From the NCBI GenBank assembly GCA_945903275.1, contig CAMDNW010000003.1:1-64000 (forward strand): a DNA stretch of 64,000 bases. Direction: 5' to 3'. The position numbers and the translations under genes were made by a program. Below the pieces are notes generated by a model. It was not told the origin of the DNA. It did no database searches and worked only from the letters and a program-made list of their open reading frames with translations. Below, one piece after another: positions 39,558 through 48,430 of this stretch (its first letter is position 1; each line of letters begins with the position of its first letter). This DNA is from Thermoflexus hugenholtzii JAD2. GTDB taxonomy: Bacteria; Chloroflexota; Dehalococcoidia; UBA2979.

Positions 39558-40637
39558 TTACCCCGGCCCGGTCCCGATGGTTAATGCCGCCGACGTCAGC
39601 GACCAGTCGAACGCCGCAAATCCCCAGTCCAACAAAGCCGCCACGTCCGCCTCGTACCGCGGGTCGTTCAGCACCACCACATATAGCCGGTGCCCGTCTC
39701 GCAACGCCGAGGCCACCATCGTCCGCCCCGCCTGCTCCGTGAACCCGCTCTTCACTCCGTCCGCCCCCGGAATCGCGTACAGCACGTTGTTCAGCACGTT
39801 AAACAGCGGCACGTTCCGAGACCCGCTAGCCACCCAGCTGGATGTACCGATGATCTCGCGGAACTCCGGCAGCGTCATCGCGTACCGCGCCAGCATCGCT
39901 AGGTCGTGCGCGGAAGCGGCATGCCCCGTCGCGTTCAATCCATGCGGGTTGGCGAAGTGGCTCTCGATCAACCCGAGGCGTGCGATCAGCTCGTTCATCT
40001 GCTCCACAAACGCCGCGTCGCTCCCCGCGACATGCCGCCCGATCGCCAGCGCCGCATCGTTCCCCGAAGGCAGCATCAACCCGTACAGCAGATCGCGCAC
40101 TGTGAAGTGGTCACCCGGCATCAAGCCCATGACCGTGCTCCCGTGCATGATTCGGCTATCCACGTCCACCTCAACCCACTCATCGAGGTTGCCCCGCTCA
40201 ATAGCCAAGATCGCCGTCGCGATCTTCGTCAGGCTCGCCGGCGGCAGCGGTGTCCTGCCTCCTTCGTGGTACAGCACCGTGCCCGAAGCATCATCGAGCA
40301 ACAACAGTGCCACCGCCGAGTTCTGCGGCGCGCTCGACGCGCTCGCCAGCATCTTCGGCGCAACCGCCCACGCGGTCTGGATCGGCACACGAGGCGCCTT
40401 CCGAACCGCAACACGCGCAGGTGCGGAAGCAAGCGGCACTGCATCGGGCACAGACGTGGGTATCGCACTCACTCGTGCTGAGACAAACTCAACCGGCGCA
40501 ATGACCACCACCGTCGGCAGATCTGGGATATCACTACCGCGCGCAGCCAGACCCACCAGTATCACTAGCAAACTGATTGCGAGCATCCGCCGAATCTTCG
40601 ATTCTATGGCGCCGTATCGCATTCCAGCCTCGCTCAC
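39558..40637 (-). CDS. D-alanyl-D-alanine carboxypeptidase (S11)
   Basis: PPASLTKIATAILAIE (SxxK), LLYGLMLPSGNDAALAIG (SGN), GVKSGFTEQAGRTMVA (KSG). Confidence 0.93.
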   Translation of the reverse strand: MSEAGMRYGAIESKIRRMLAISLLVILVGLAARGSDIPDLPTVVVIAPVEFVSARVSAIPTSVPDAVPLASAPARVAVRKAPRVPIQTAWAVAPKMLASASSAPQNSAVALLLLDDASGTVLYHEGGRTPLPPASLTKIATAILAIERGNLDEWVEVDVDSRIMHGSTVMGLMPGDHFTVRDLLYGLMLPSGNDAALAIGRHVAGSDAAFVEQMNELIARLGLIESHFANPHGLNATGHAASAHDLAMLARYAMTLPEFREIIGTSSWVASGSRNVPLFNVLNNVLYAIPGADGVKSGFTEQAGRTMVASALRDGHRLYVVVLNDPRYEADVAALLDWGFAAFDWSLTSAALTIGTGPG

Positions 40638-40643
40638 CGCCTG

Positions 40644-42761
40644 CTATGCCAACTGCTGCGTCACACTGATCACCACAGTGTTGCGGCGATGGTACAGCGC
40701 ATCGCGCAGCCGGTTCGCCGTCCGGTTGTGCAGGAACCTCTGCCACCAGTGCTTCGGCACGAACTCCGGCAGCACTACCGTCAGCGGCACCCCCTCCGGT
40801 ATCGACAGTGCATCGATGTACGCCATGAACGGCGCCTGGAACGATCGGTACGGCGAGTCAAGCATGATCAGCTGTGTCTCCGGATACCGGGAGTGCCAGT
40901 ACTCCTCCAGCGCCGTCGTGTCCTCGCCCTCCTCGGTCACGACGTGCAGCGCCGTGACATTGGTGGACAGCGCCTTGGCGTAAGTCAGCGCCCGCGCCGT
41001 CGCCAGGTTCACCTCGCTCACCGGCACGATCACCGGCCGGTCGGGCGGCAGCGCCAGACTGAGTGCAGGCCCGCTGTCTTCGAGGTGCAACTGGGTTCGC
41101 GCCAAGGCGTAATGCTGATGCACAGCGTGCAACAGCAACACCAGTACCGGGAGCAGCAGCAGCACAACCCATGCCCCGGTGGTGAACTTCGCCACCGCCG
41201 TAATCACCGCTGCCACACCAGTGAGCAGCGCCCCGGTCCCATTGATCGTCGCTGCATAACGCCAGCCCGCCTCGCGGATCCGCTGCCACCGGCGCACCAT
41301 GCCGTATTGTGCGATCGTGAACGCAAGGAACACGCCGATGGCATACAGCGGGATCAACCGGTGCGTGTCCGCTTGGAACAGAATCAGCAGCACGACCGCG
41401 AAAACCGCCAGCACCAGAATTCCGTTCGAGTACGCGAGCCTGTCCCCCCGGAACGCAAACTGCCGCGGCACGATCTCGTCTTTCGCAAGGATCGAGGCGA
41501 GCATCGGGAACCCGCTGAATGCGGTGTTCGCAGCCAGCACCAGGATCATCGCGGTCGTCGCCTGTAGGTAGTAGTACGCCGCGTTCTCGCCTCCAAACGC
41601 GACCCGCCCGATCTGCGAGATCACCGACTCACTGTGCGACGGCACGATGCCAAACCGCACCGTGAGGAACGTCGCGCCTATGAAGAACGTAGTGAGAATA
41701 GCGCCCATCACCGCTAGCGTTGTTGCCGCGTTCCGCGCCTCTGGCGGCCTGAACGCCTGCACCCCGTCCGCGATCGCCTCCACACCTGTGAGCGCCGCCG
41801 ACCCCGAAGCGAACGCACGCAGTACGAGGATCAAGGTCAGTCCCTGTAGCGCCTCCACATGCTCGCGCGGCGGCGCAGACATCGTCAGCGTTGCCGGTCC
41901 ATCACCCATAGCTAGGCGCACCAGTCCTACCACAATCATCCCGCCGAATCCCGCGATGAACAGGTAGGTCGGTATCGCAAACAGGTTGCCCGCCTCGCGG
42001 ATGCCGCGCAGATTGCCAGCTGTCACCAGCACCACCGCCGCGACCGCCATCTCCAACCGGTACGGCGCCATCGTCGGTATCGCTGAGATGATCGCTAGCG
42101 CCCCAGCCGAAATGCTCACCGCAACCGTCAGTACGTAATCGACCAACAGTGCCGCCGCGCACACCAGTCCCGCCCAGTAGCCGAGGTTGTCACTTGCTAC
42201 CGAGTACGCCCCGCCGCCGCGCGGATACGCACGCACCGTCTGTCGGAACGACAGAATCACCACCCCCAGCAAGACCGCAATCACCAGTGCCACCGGCAAG
42301 GCGATGCCCAAGCTCCCGGTCCCCGCCAGCACCAGCGCCAGCAAGATCTCCTCAGTGGCGTACGCCGAGGACGACAGCGCGTCCGAGGAGAACACGGCGA
42401 GCGCCTTCACCTTCGATAACCGCTCTTCTATCGCCAGCGATGTCGCCATCGGCGCACCGAAAACAAGGTGCCGTGCATTGGCGAAGGCCCGTCCCACCGC
42501 CGACGTTGGCAGTTCTGCTGCCAGCGTCGCCCGCCACCGCGTTGCCCCCACGCGCTGGAACGGGCGCTCTGAGGCGCGTGTCACCCGCACATAGCGCGTG
42601 CCGGGCTTTGCTCCTCGCCGCACTTCGCCGATCTTCAGGTCGGGCGCCAGCCGTCCAGCCGGTGTCGTTTCTGGCTCTACGTTGTCAGGTGCAGCGTCTG
42701 ATAGCGGTGGCCCAGAAGCCGCTTCATCGGATGCTGCGGCTGGCTCAGAGGGTAAGGTCAT
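40644..42761 (-). CDS. APC family amino acid permease
   Basis: AVFSSDALSSSAYATEEILLAL, SFRQTVRAYPRGGGAYSVASDNLG, multiple TMs, C-terminal cytosolic domain. Confidence 0.9.
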   Translation of the reverse strand: MTLPSEPAAASDEAASGPPLSDAAPDNVEPETTPAGRLAPDLKIGEVRRGAKPGTRYVRVTRASERPFQRVGATRWRATLAAELPTSAVGRAFANARHLVFGAPMATSLAIEERLSKVKALAVFSSDALSSSAYATEEILLALVLAGTGSLGIALPVALVIAVLLGVVILSFRQTVRAYPRGGGAYSVASDNLGYWAGLVCAAALLVDYVLTVAVSISAGALAIISAIPTMAPYRLEMAVAAVVLVTAGNLRGIREAGNLFAIPTYLFIAGFGGMIVVGLVRLAMGDGPATLTMSAPPREHVEALQGLTLILVLRAFASGSAALTGVEAIADGVQAFRPPEARNAATTLAVMGAILTTFFIGATFLTVRFGIVPSHSESVISQIGRVAFGGENAAYYYLQATTAMILVLAANTAFSGFPMLASILAKDEIVPRQFAFRGDRLAYSNGILVLAVFAVVLLILFQADTHRLIPLYAIGVFLAFTIAQYGMVRRWQRIREAGWRYAATINGTGALLTGVAAVITAVAKFTTGAWVVLLLLPVLVLLLHAVHQHYALARTQLHLEDSGPALSLALPPDRPVIVPVSEVNLATARALTYAKALSTNVTALHVVTEEGEDTTALEEYWHSRYPETQLIMLDSPYRSFQAPFMAYIDALSIPEGVPLTVVLPEFVPKHWWQRFLHNRTANRLRDALYHRRNTVVISVTQQLA

Positions 42762-42958
42762 GTGCGCTCTACCCCGCCGCGCCGGGACGACCAGATGCCA
42801 ACCATGTAAGGCCAACTCGTCCCGTCCCAGAGGACGCTACTGCGCGCGGAGCAGGCGGTAAAGCATGCTATCCCCCGCGTGCTTGCCGCGAAACATGCCC
42901 TCAACCCTTAAGCCGGACACCACCAAGTGATCAAGGTCCACCAATTTACCTTTAACGC

Positions 42959-42992
42959 GCCGCTCCGGTCGATATGCCGCTCCGGTCGATAT
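42959..42992. repeat. Perfect 17-bp tandem duplication
   Basis: GCCGCTCCGGTCGATAT directly repeated, 27 bp upstream of the dsbA-like start codon. Confidence 0.9.
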
Positions 42993-43018
42993 ACAGACAC
43001 GCGTCGTATCATCCCATT

Positions 43019-43756
43019 ATGACCATCGAAACCCCGACCTCCCCCTCCACCGAGCCAAACGACGATGCAAGCAAGGCCGTGCAACTCGTCGTCGTCTCTG
43101 ACTTCGTCTGCCCATGGTGCTTCGTCGGCCTGACGCTCGTCGAGCGTCTTCGCCGCGACTACCCGGACATCGAGGTCGCCTGGAGCCCTTACCTCCTCGA
43201 TCCGTCTGTCCCTCCTGAGGGCCGTCCGACGCTGCCGAGGCAACAGCCCGGCGACCAGCCCTCTGCTGTCGAGATTCGCGCTGCGGACGCCGGACTCTAC
43301 TTCAAGCGTGGCCGCACCTTCCGCCCCAACTCCATGCTCGCGCTCGAAACCGCATGGTTCGCACAGGAGCAGGGTCTCGATGACGCCGCCCTCCACCGCG
43401 ACCTCTACAGCGAGCACTTCGAGCAACTCGGCAACATCGGCGAGGTCGACACGCTCGTCCGCATCGGCGCCGAACACGCCCTCGACCCCGCCGTCCTCCG
43501 CAAGGCGCTCGAAACCCGCCGCTACCAGTCCGAGGTCGAGCAAGCCATCGAGGAGGTACAGGTGATCGGCGTCTCCGCCGTCCCCACCTTCATCTTCAAC
43601 GGTGAGTACGCCATCGTCGGCGCGGAGACCTATCCGGCCTTCCAGCGCATGATGGAGCGCCTCGGCTACCCCATCCCTCCCGGTGCCGAAACCCCACCAG
43701 ACACCTACCGCCTCACCTTCTCCGAGCCAACTACCGCCCCCACCAGCGAAGACTGA
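43019..43756 (+). CDS. DsbA family oxidoreductase (FrnE-like)
   Basis: VVVSDFVCPWCFVGLTLVERL; IGVSAVPTFIFNGEYAIVGAE. Confidence 0.93.
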   Translation: MTIETPTSPSTEPNDDASKAVQLVVVSDFVCPWCFVGLTLVERLRRDYPDIEVAWSPYLLDPSVPPEGRPTLPRQQPGDQPSAVEIRAADAGLYFKRGRTFRPNSMLALETAWFAQEQGLDDAALHRDLYSEHFEQLGNIGEVDTLVRIGAEHALDPAVLRKALETRRYQSEVEQAIEEVQVIGVSAVPTFIFNGEYAIVGAETYPAFQRMMERLGYPIPPGAETPPDTYRLTFSEPTTAPTSED

Positions 43757-43776
43757 CCGGGGCACGCACCGCTCAC

Positions 43777-43812
43777 AACAAAACGCCGAGGCAATTGCCT
43801 CGGCGTTTTGTT
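43777..43812. terminator. Perfect 36-bp palindromic bidirectional terminator
   Basis: AACAAAACGCCGAGGCAATTGCCTCGGCGTTTTGTT between convergent genes. Confidence 0.9.
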
Positions 43813-43836
43813 AGTGCACAGTTTCGGCTTACGTCG

Positions 43837-44274
43837 CTACAGTTTGCGCGGCAACTCCACCAGCGCGGTTCCCTGCACCGGTCGCTCGCCTCGCTCGTTC
43901 TCGAAGTAGACGTCCAGTTTCACTGTGGGCCGCCCGCCGTCTTCCAGCGTGTCCGTCACCAGTGCCAGGATGTTCAGCGCGTCCTCATGCAGCATCGGCC
44001 GCCGGAAGTCCACGTCGATACTGTGCAGCGTCCCGTACGCGCCCATCCAGTCCGTCACCACGCGCGTCGCCATGCACAGAGCGAACGCCCCCGGCACGAT
44101 CGCCTTCGGCATCCCGATCTGCTTAGCCGCCTCGTCGTCCGTAAACCGGTCGGGCCGCTCCGCCGTCTCAGGGTTCCCCGCGGCGCGGAACGCCACCACC
44201 TGCGCCCGGTCCGGCCGCCAAGGCAACGAGAATTCGTCGCCCGGCTCAACGTCTTCGAAGTACCGTTGTTCCAT
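43837..44274 (-). CDS. MaoC-like dehydratase
   Basis: RYFEDVEPGDEFSLP, IVPGAFALCMATRVVTDWMG, VDFRRPMLHEDAL. Confidence 0.8.
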   Translation of the reverse strand: MEQRYFEDVEPGDEFSLPWRPDRAQVVAFRAAGNPETAERPDRFTDDEAAKQIGMPKAIVPGAFALCMATRVVTDWMGAYGTLHSIDVDFRRPMLHEDALNILALVTDTLEDGGRPTVKLDVYFENERGERPVQGTALVELPRKL

Positions 44275-44276
44275 GA

Positions 44277-44753
44277 CTACGCCTCTCGCGGTGCTGTCTG
44301 CCGATGCACCATCGCCTGCTCCGAGACCGCCACCACGTCGCCGTGCTGGTTGCGGAACCGGTTCCGCCGCACCTCAAACACCATCGTCCCGGTGCGCCCG
44401 GTCTTCGCGTAGACCTCTTTCACGTCCGAAGACACGTGGATCGTGTCTCCCGGCCGAATCTGACCGAGCACTTCCATGCGCTGCCCGCTGTGGAACGCGG
44501 TGTTGCCGAACTTCACTTTCGCCGTCGGCCCACCCGCGATGCTGAGCGTCTGCAGGATGCCCGGCGGCACCGTCAGCCCGCCGTGTGGCCCCGCCGCCGC
44601 CGCCGCCTCATCCGTGTACAGCGGGTTCGTCTCCCCCGTCGCCACGAGATACTGCGCGACACGGTCGGGGAGTATCTCCGCCGACCCCACTTCAACCTCA
44701 ACGCCGATCGCGCTCGCGTCGTACTCGAACACCGGTGCCTGTTCTGTCGTCAT
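44277..44753 (-). CDS. MaoC-like N-terminal (FAS1-like) dehydratase
   Basis: VEVGSAEILPDRVAQYLVATGETNPLYTDEAAAAAGPHGGLTVPPGIL, LGQIRPGDTIHVSSDV. Confidence 0.82.
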   Translation of the reverse strand: MTTEQAPVFEYDASAIGVEVEVGSAEILPDRVAQYLVATGETNPLYTDEAAAAAGPHGGLTVPPGILQTLSIAGGPTAKVKFGNTAFHSGQRMEVLGQIRPGDTIHVSSDVKEVYAKTGRTGTMVFEVRRNRFRNQHGDVVAVSEQAMVHRQTAPREA

Positions 44754-45523
44754 CCTCGCACCTCCCCACTCGTGGCTCCTGCCTCAAGCGTCTGCTCCAC
44801 CGTGACCGGATGGTACTCCCCGTGCGTCAGCTCCTGTACGAGTTCCTCTACCGAGATAATCGGCCGCCGGAACGCCGTCAGGCACCGCCCGATCGCGCTC
44901 ACAAAGTGCGCGTCCGACCCGCCCACGCACTTCAGCCCGAACCGATCCGCGAGTTCCTGCCCGCGCCCGTTCTCCTCGTTCGAAGACCCACCGTTCAGCT
45001 GCTCAATCGCCGTCACGATCCCCTCGACGGCCACTCCGCGCGTGTCCACGTGCTCAGCTAGACCGATCCGAGGCCGTCCTGCGTGCGCCGCGACCGCGAA
45101 TCCGCCGGTCTCGCGTGCCGCCTTGAAGACATCCACGTACGGCAGCGCGACCGACTTCAAGTCGAACCCACGGACAAACTCTGGCGTGATCCCGTACACG
45201 AGCACATGCCCGATGTCCGTCTCTACCTCCGCGCCCCGCAGAATCGTGACCCCGTACTGCTCACTGAGCGCTGAGTATTCCGTCGCCGGGTCGTACTGCC
45301 GGTGCTCCGTGAGCACAAAACCGTCGATGTGATAGCCGCGCTTCCGCCGCGCGACGATCCATTTCGCATACCCCTCCACCGTCCCGCCCGCATCGTCGGA
45401 AGCGTCAGTCGAGTGCGAATGGAGGTCGAGGTACCAGAGTCCGTCAGCAGAAGGTGATGTCGTAATGGTCGTGTCCTGCCCGCTGTCCGTCGGGTGGCTG
45501 CACACCGAGGCGTGCCGCGCCAT
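44750..45523 (-). CDS. PHP-domain metal-dependent phosphoesterase
   Basis: WYLDLHSHSTDASDDAGG, FVLTEHRQYD, AVAAHAGRPR, GGSDAHFVSAIG. Confidence 0.88.
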   Translation of the reverse strand: MARHASVCSHPTDSGQDTTITTSPSADGLWYLDLHSHSTDASDDAGGTVEGYAKWIVARRKRGYHIDGFVLTEHRQYDPATEYSALSEQYGVTILRGAEVETDIGHVLVYGITPEFVRGFDLKSVALPYVDVFKAARETGGFAVAAHAGRPRIGLAEHVDTRGVAVEGIVTAIEQLNGGSSNEENGRGQELADRFGLKCVGGSDAHFVSAIGRCLTAFRRPIISVEELVQELTHGEYHPVTVEQTLEAGATSGEVRG

Positions 45524-45563
45524 TCTCGCCGTTACGCCGAAAGACCGTCAACGGAGTCGAGTT

Positions 45564-46679
45564 CTACCCCCGCCGCTCCATCCACGGCCACGTCGCCAGC
45601 GTATCGAGAGCGCCCGCGTCCACCTCGACCCCCAGTCCCGGCCGTTGCGGCACTTCCATCCGCCCCTCAGTCGGCAACAGCGGTTCGTCCACAATGTCCG
45701 CCGCCAGGTGCTCCCCCGTGCTCAGCCCATGCGCCACCAGCGTCGAAGGCAGCGCCACCGCAAGGTGCAGCGCCAGCGCCGTCCCGATGCTCGAATCAAA
45801 GGTCGTCGTCACAAAGCAGCCGACGCCTGTCCGCGCCGCCCGCCGCGCAATCGCCAGTGCCGGACGCACGCCGCCGAGGCGCATCGGTTTCAGCACCAGC
45901 AGGTCCGCCGCCCCGCCCGACAATACTTTCAGCGCACTCTCTTCATCGCTGATCGCCTCGTCTGCCGCGATCCGGCCAATGTCGTCCCACTTCAATCGCT
46001 TCAGTGCGTCCAGATCCGTCCCTGCCACCGGCTGCTCGATTAATTCGATGTGCAGCGGCATCAGCCGTTCCAACGCCTCACGCGCCTGCACCTCACTCCA
46101 CGCCCCGTTGGCATCAAGGCGGATCGCGACGTTCGGGAACTGCGCCCGCAACCCTTCGATGCGCGCGATGTCGTCGTCGATGCTACCCGCGCCGACTTTC
46201 ACCTTGATCGTGCCGTACCCCGCCGCGATCGCCTCGGCGGCGAACGCGCCCATCACTTCCGCTGTCCCGCTCCCGATCACGGCGTTCACCATCACGTGGT
46301 CGAGCGGCGCCGATGACAGGAGTGCCGACAGCGTCGCCCCTTGCCGTCGTGCTTCTAGGTCGAGTAATGCGACATCCAGCGCGCAGCGCAGCGCTGCCAC
46401 ACCCGGCCCGCGCACCGGCAACGCCTCCGGTGCCGGGTCGATCAGTAACGCGTCCCCACGCGCATCGAGCAGTGCGAGCACGTCCGTGACTGTCCCATCG
46501 CCAAGCGCCGGGAACGGCGATGCCTCACCGATCCCCACTGCACCGTCCGCACTGTGCAACTCCAGCAACACGCCCTCGCGGTCGGCCAGCACCGAATGCG
46601 CCGCCTCGAAGCGGTGCCGCAGCGGCAGCCGGAACGGTCGCCACCGCACCGCGATCAGCCGGGGCAACGTCTCGTTCAC
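45564..46679 (-). CDS. menC: o-Succinylbenzoate synthase / enolase-superfamily enzyme
   Basis: GTG start 46679; GYGTIKVKVG, IRLDANGAWS, IELIEQPV, RIAADEAI, LVLKPMRLGG; in men cluster. Confidence 0.88.
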   Translation of the reverse strand: MNETLPRLIAVRWRPFRLPLRHRFEAAHSVLADREGVLLELHSADGAVGIGEASPFPALGDGTVTDVLALLDARGDALLIDPAPEALPVRGPGVAALRCALDVALLDLEARRQGATLSALLSSAPLDHVMVNAVIGSGTAEVMGAFAAEAIAAGYGTIKVKVGAGSIDDDIARIEGLRAQFPNVAIRLDANGAWSEVQAREALERLMPLHIELIEQPVAGTDLDALKRLKWDDIGRIAADEAISDEESALKVLSGGAADLLVLKPMRLGGVRPALAIARRAARTGVGCFVTTTFDSSIGTALALHLAVALPSTLVAHGLSTGEHLAADIVDEPLLPTEGRMEVPQRPGLGVEVDAGALDTLATWPWMERRG

Positions 46680-47578
46680 AGCGCGGTCGTGACGATGCCC
46701 GTCGACAGCAGCAGCGCGAACACCAAATGCAGCCGCGCTGTCGCGCGCAACGCGCGGTTCAACGTCGGCCCGTCCACATTCCTCAGCACGGCTTCGGCCG
46801 GCCGGAATGCTAGTGGTGCGCTCAACCACGGCAGCAATGTCCACACCGGAAAGTCGCCCACCAGCCACAGCCCCGCCGATGCGAGATACGCGCCCAGCAT
46901 CATGCTCACGTACATCGCACGCGTCCGTCCGCGCCCCAGCAGCACCGCCAGCGTCCGCTTCCCCGCCACCCGGTCGGTCTCGATGTCGCGCACGTTGTTC
47001 ACCACCAGGATCGCGCACACCGTCAGCCCCACGGGGATCGAGGCCGCAAACACCTCACGCGTGACCGTCCCCGCCTGTACGTAGTACGTTCCCGCCACCG
47101 CCACCACGCCGAAGAACAGGAACACGAACAACTCGCCCAGCGAGCGGTACCCGAACGGCCACGGCCCGCCGGTGTACGTCAGCGCCGCAAACATCGAGGC
47201 GAGCCCGATCGCGATCACCGGCCACCCCGCCACGTACGTGAGGTACAACCCCATGACCGTCGCAAGGCCGAATGACACCGCAACGCCCAGCATCACCGCG
47301 CGCTCGCTCACCCACCCCAGCTGCGTGACCCGAGGCGGCCCGACGCGCTGGTCGGTGTCCGCACCGCGCCGGAAGTCCGAGAGATCGTTGGCGAGGTTGG
47401 CCCCCGCCTGAATCAGCAGCGCGCCAAGCAGCGCCGCCAGCGCGGTCATCGGCTCGAACGCCCTATCCCGCAGCGCGAGCGCCGTTCCGACCGCCACCGG
47501 TGCAACCGCCGCCGTCAGCGTTGGCACGCGGATCGCGAACAGCCACGTCCGCACGGCCCCTGGGCGCTGGCTCTGCAT
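46676..47578 (-). CDS. menA: 1,4-dihydroxy-2-naphthoate polyprenyltransferase
   Basis: GANLANDLSDFRRGADTDQRVGPPRVTQ, VVNNVRDIETDRVAGKRTLAVLLGR; in men cluster. Confidence 0.93.
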   Translation of the reverse strand: MQSQRPGAVRTWLFAIRVPTLTAAVAPVAVGTALALRDRAFEPMTALAALLGALLIQAGANLANDLSDFRRGADTDQRVGPPRVTQLGWVSERAVMLGVAVSFGLATVMGLYLTYVAGWPVIAIGLASMFAALTYTGGPWPFGYRSLGELFVFLFFGVVAVAGTYYVQAGTVTREVFAASIPVGLTVCAILVVNNVRDIETDRVAGKRTLAVLLGRGRTRAMYVSMMLGAYLASAGLWLVGDFPVWTLLPWLSAPLAFRPAEAVLRNVDGPTLNRALRATARLHLVFALLLSTGIVTTAL

Positions 47579-47599
47579 CCGTTATTCCTTATGTCACTT

Positions 47600-48430
47600 C
47601 TACGAAGCGGTCGTGCCGTGTACTCGCCGCAGGAACTCCAGCACCAGCGCGGTGAACCGCTCCGGCTGCTCCAGGTGCGCGGCGTGTCCCCCGCCTGCGA
47701 TCACATGCATCGTAGCGTCCGGCATCGCTGCCGCCATCTCGTGCCCAACCGCCGTGTAGCGCGTGTCCCCTTCGCCCGCCATCAGCAGTGCCGGCACACG
47801 CACTTCGGACAGCCGCTCGTGGACCCCTTCCTGCGACCCTGTTCCCATCCCCCGCAGCGAGTTCGCCAGCCCTCGCACGGAGTTCCGCAGCCGCCCCGCG
47901 CGCTGCGCGTCCCACACGTCCTTCGGCAACGAGGCGTGCGAAGCGAACAGCGGGATCGCCTGCCAGTAGTCGGTGAACGGCTCCACCCCGTCGGCTTCGA
48001 GGCGCTGCGCGAGCACCTCATCGCTCGCTACCCGCTCCGCACGCTCCTTCTCGGTACGCAGCCCCGGGCTGGCCCCTTCGAGGATCAGCGCGGCTACCAC
48101 ATCCGGCCGATATACCGCCACCTGCAACGCCGTCCGCCCGCCCATCGAGTACCCCAGCCACGTCGCGCGCGGATACCCCACTCGCTGCACGAGCATCGCG
48201 AGGTCATCGGCCACCTGCCGCATCCGGTAGTGATCCAGTCCCTCCGGTGCGTCTGACTGTCCATGCCCGATGATGTCGCAGGCGATCATCGTGAACTCGC
48301 CCGCAAGCGCCTCGGTCACACGCGCCCACCCGCGCGCCGATCCGGTGAAACCGTGTAGCAGCACGACCGGCGGCCCCTGCCCCGCGACCTCGGCGTTGAG
48401 CATCACCCCGCCAGCGTCGAGGCGTGTCAT
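47600..48430 (-). CDS. menH: 2-succinyl-6-hydroxy-2,4-cyclohexadiene-1-carboxylate synthase (alpha/beta hydrolase)
   Basis: VVLLHGFTGSARGW, CDIIGHGQSDAPEG, WLGYSMGGRTALQ; ATGA overlap with menD. Confidence 0.9.
   Translation of the reverse strand: MTRLDAGGVMLNAEVAGQGPPVVLLHGFTGSARGWARVTEALAGEFTMIACDIIGHGQSDAPEGLDHYRMRQVADDLAMLVQRVGYPRATWLGYSMGGRTALQVAVYRPDVVAALILEGASPGLRTEKERAERVASDEVLAQRLEADGVEPFTDYWQAIPLFASHASLPKDVWDAQRAGRLRNSVRGLANSLRGMGTGSQEGVHERLSEVRVPALLMAGEGDTRYTAVGHEMAAAMPDATMHVIAGGGHAAHLEQPERFTALVLEFLRRVHGTTAS

Noticed and set aside
39268-40983. 571-aa plus-strand ORF
   Set aside because: Overlaps the well-supported minus-strand D-Ala-D-Ala carboxypeptidase and permease; composition is Ser/Arg-rich shadow translation.
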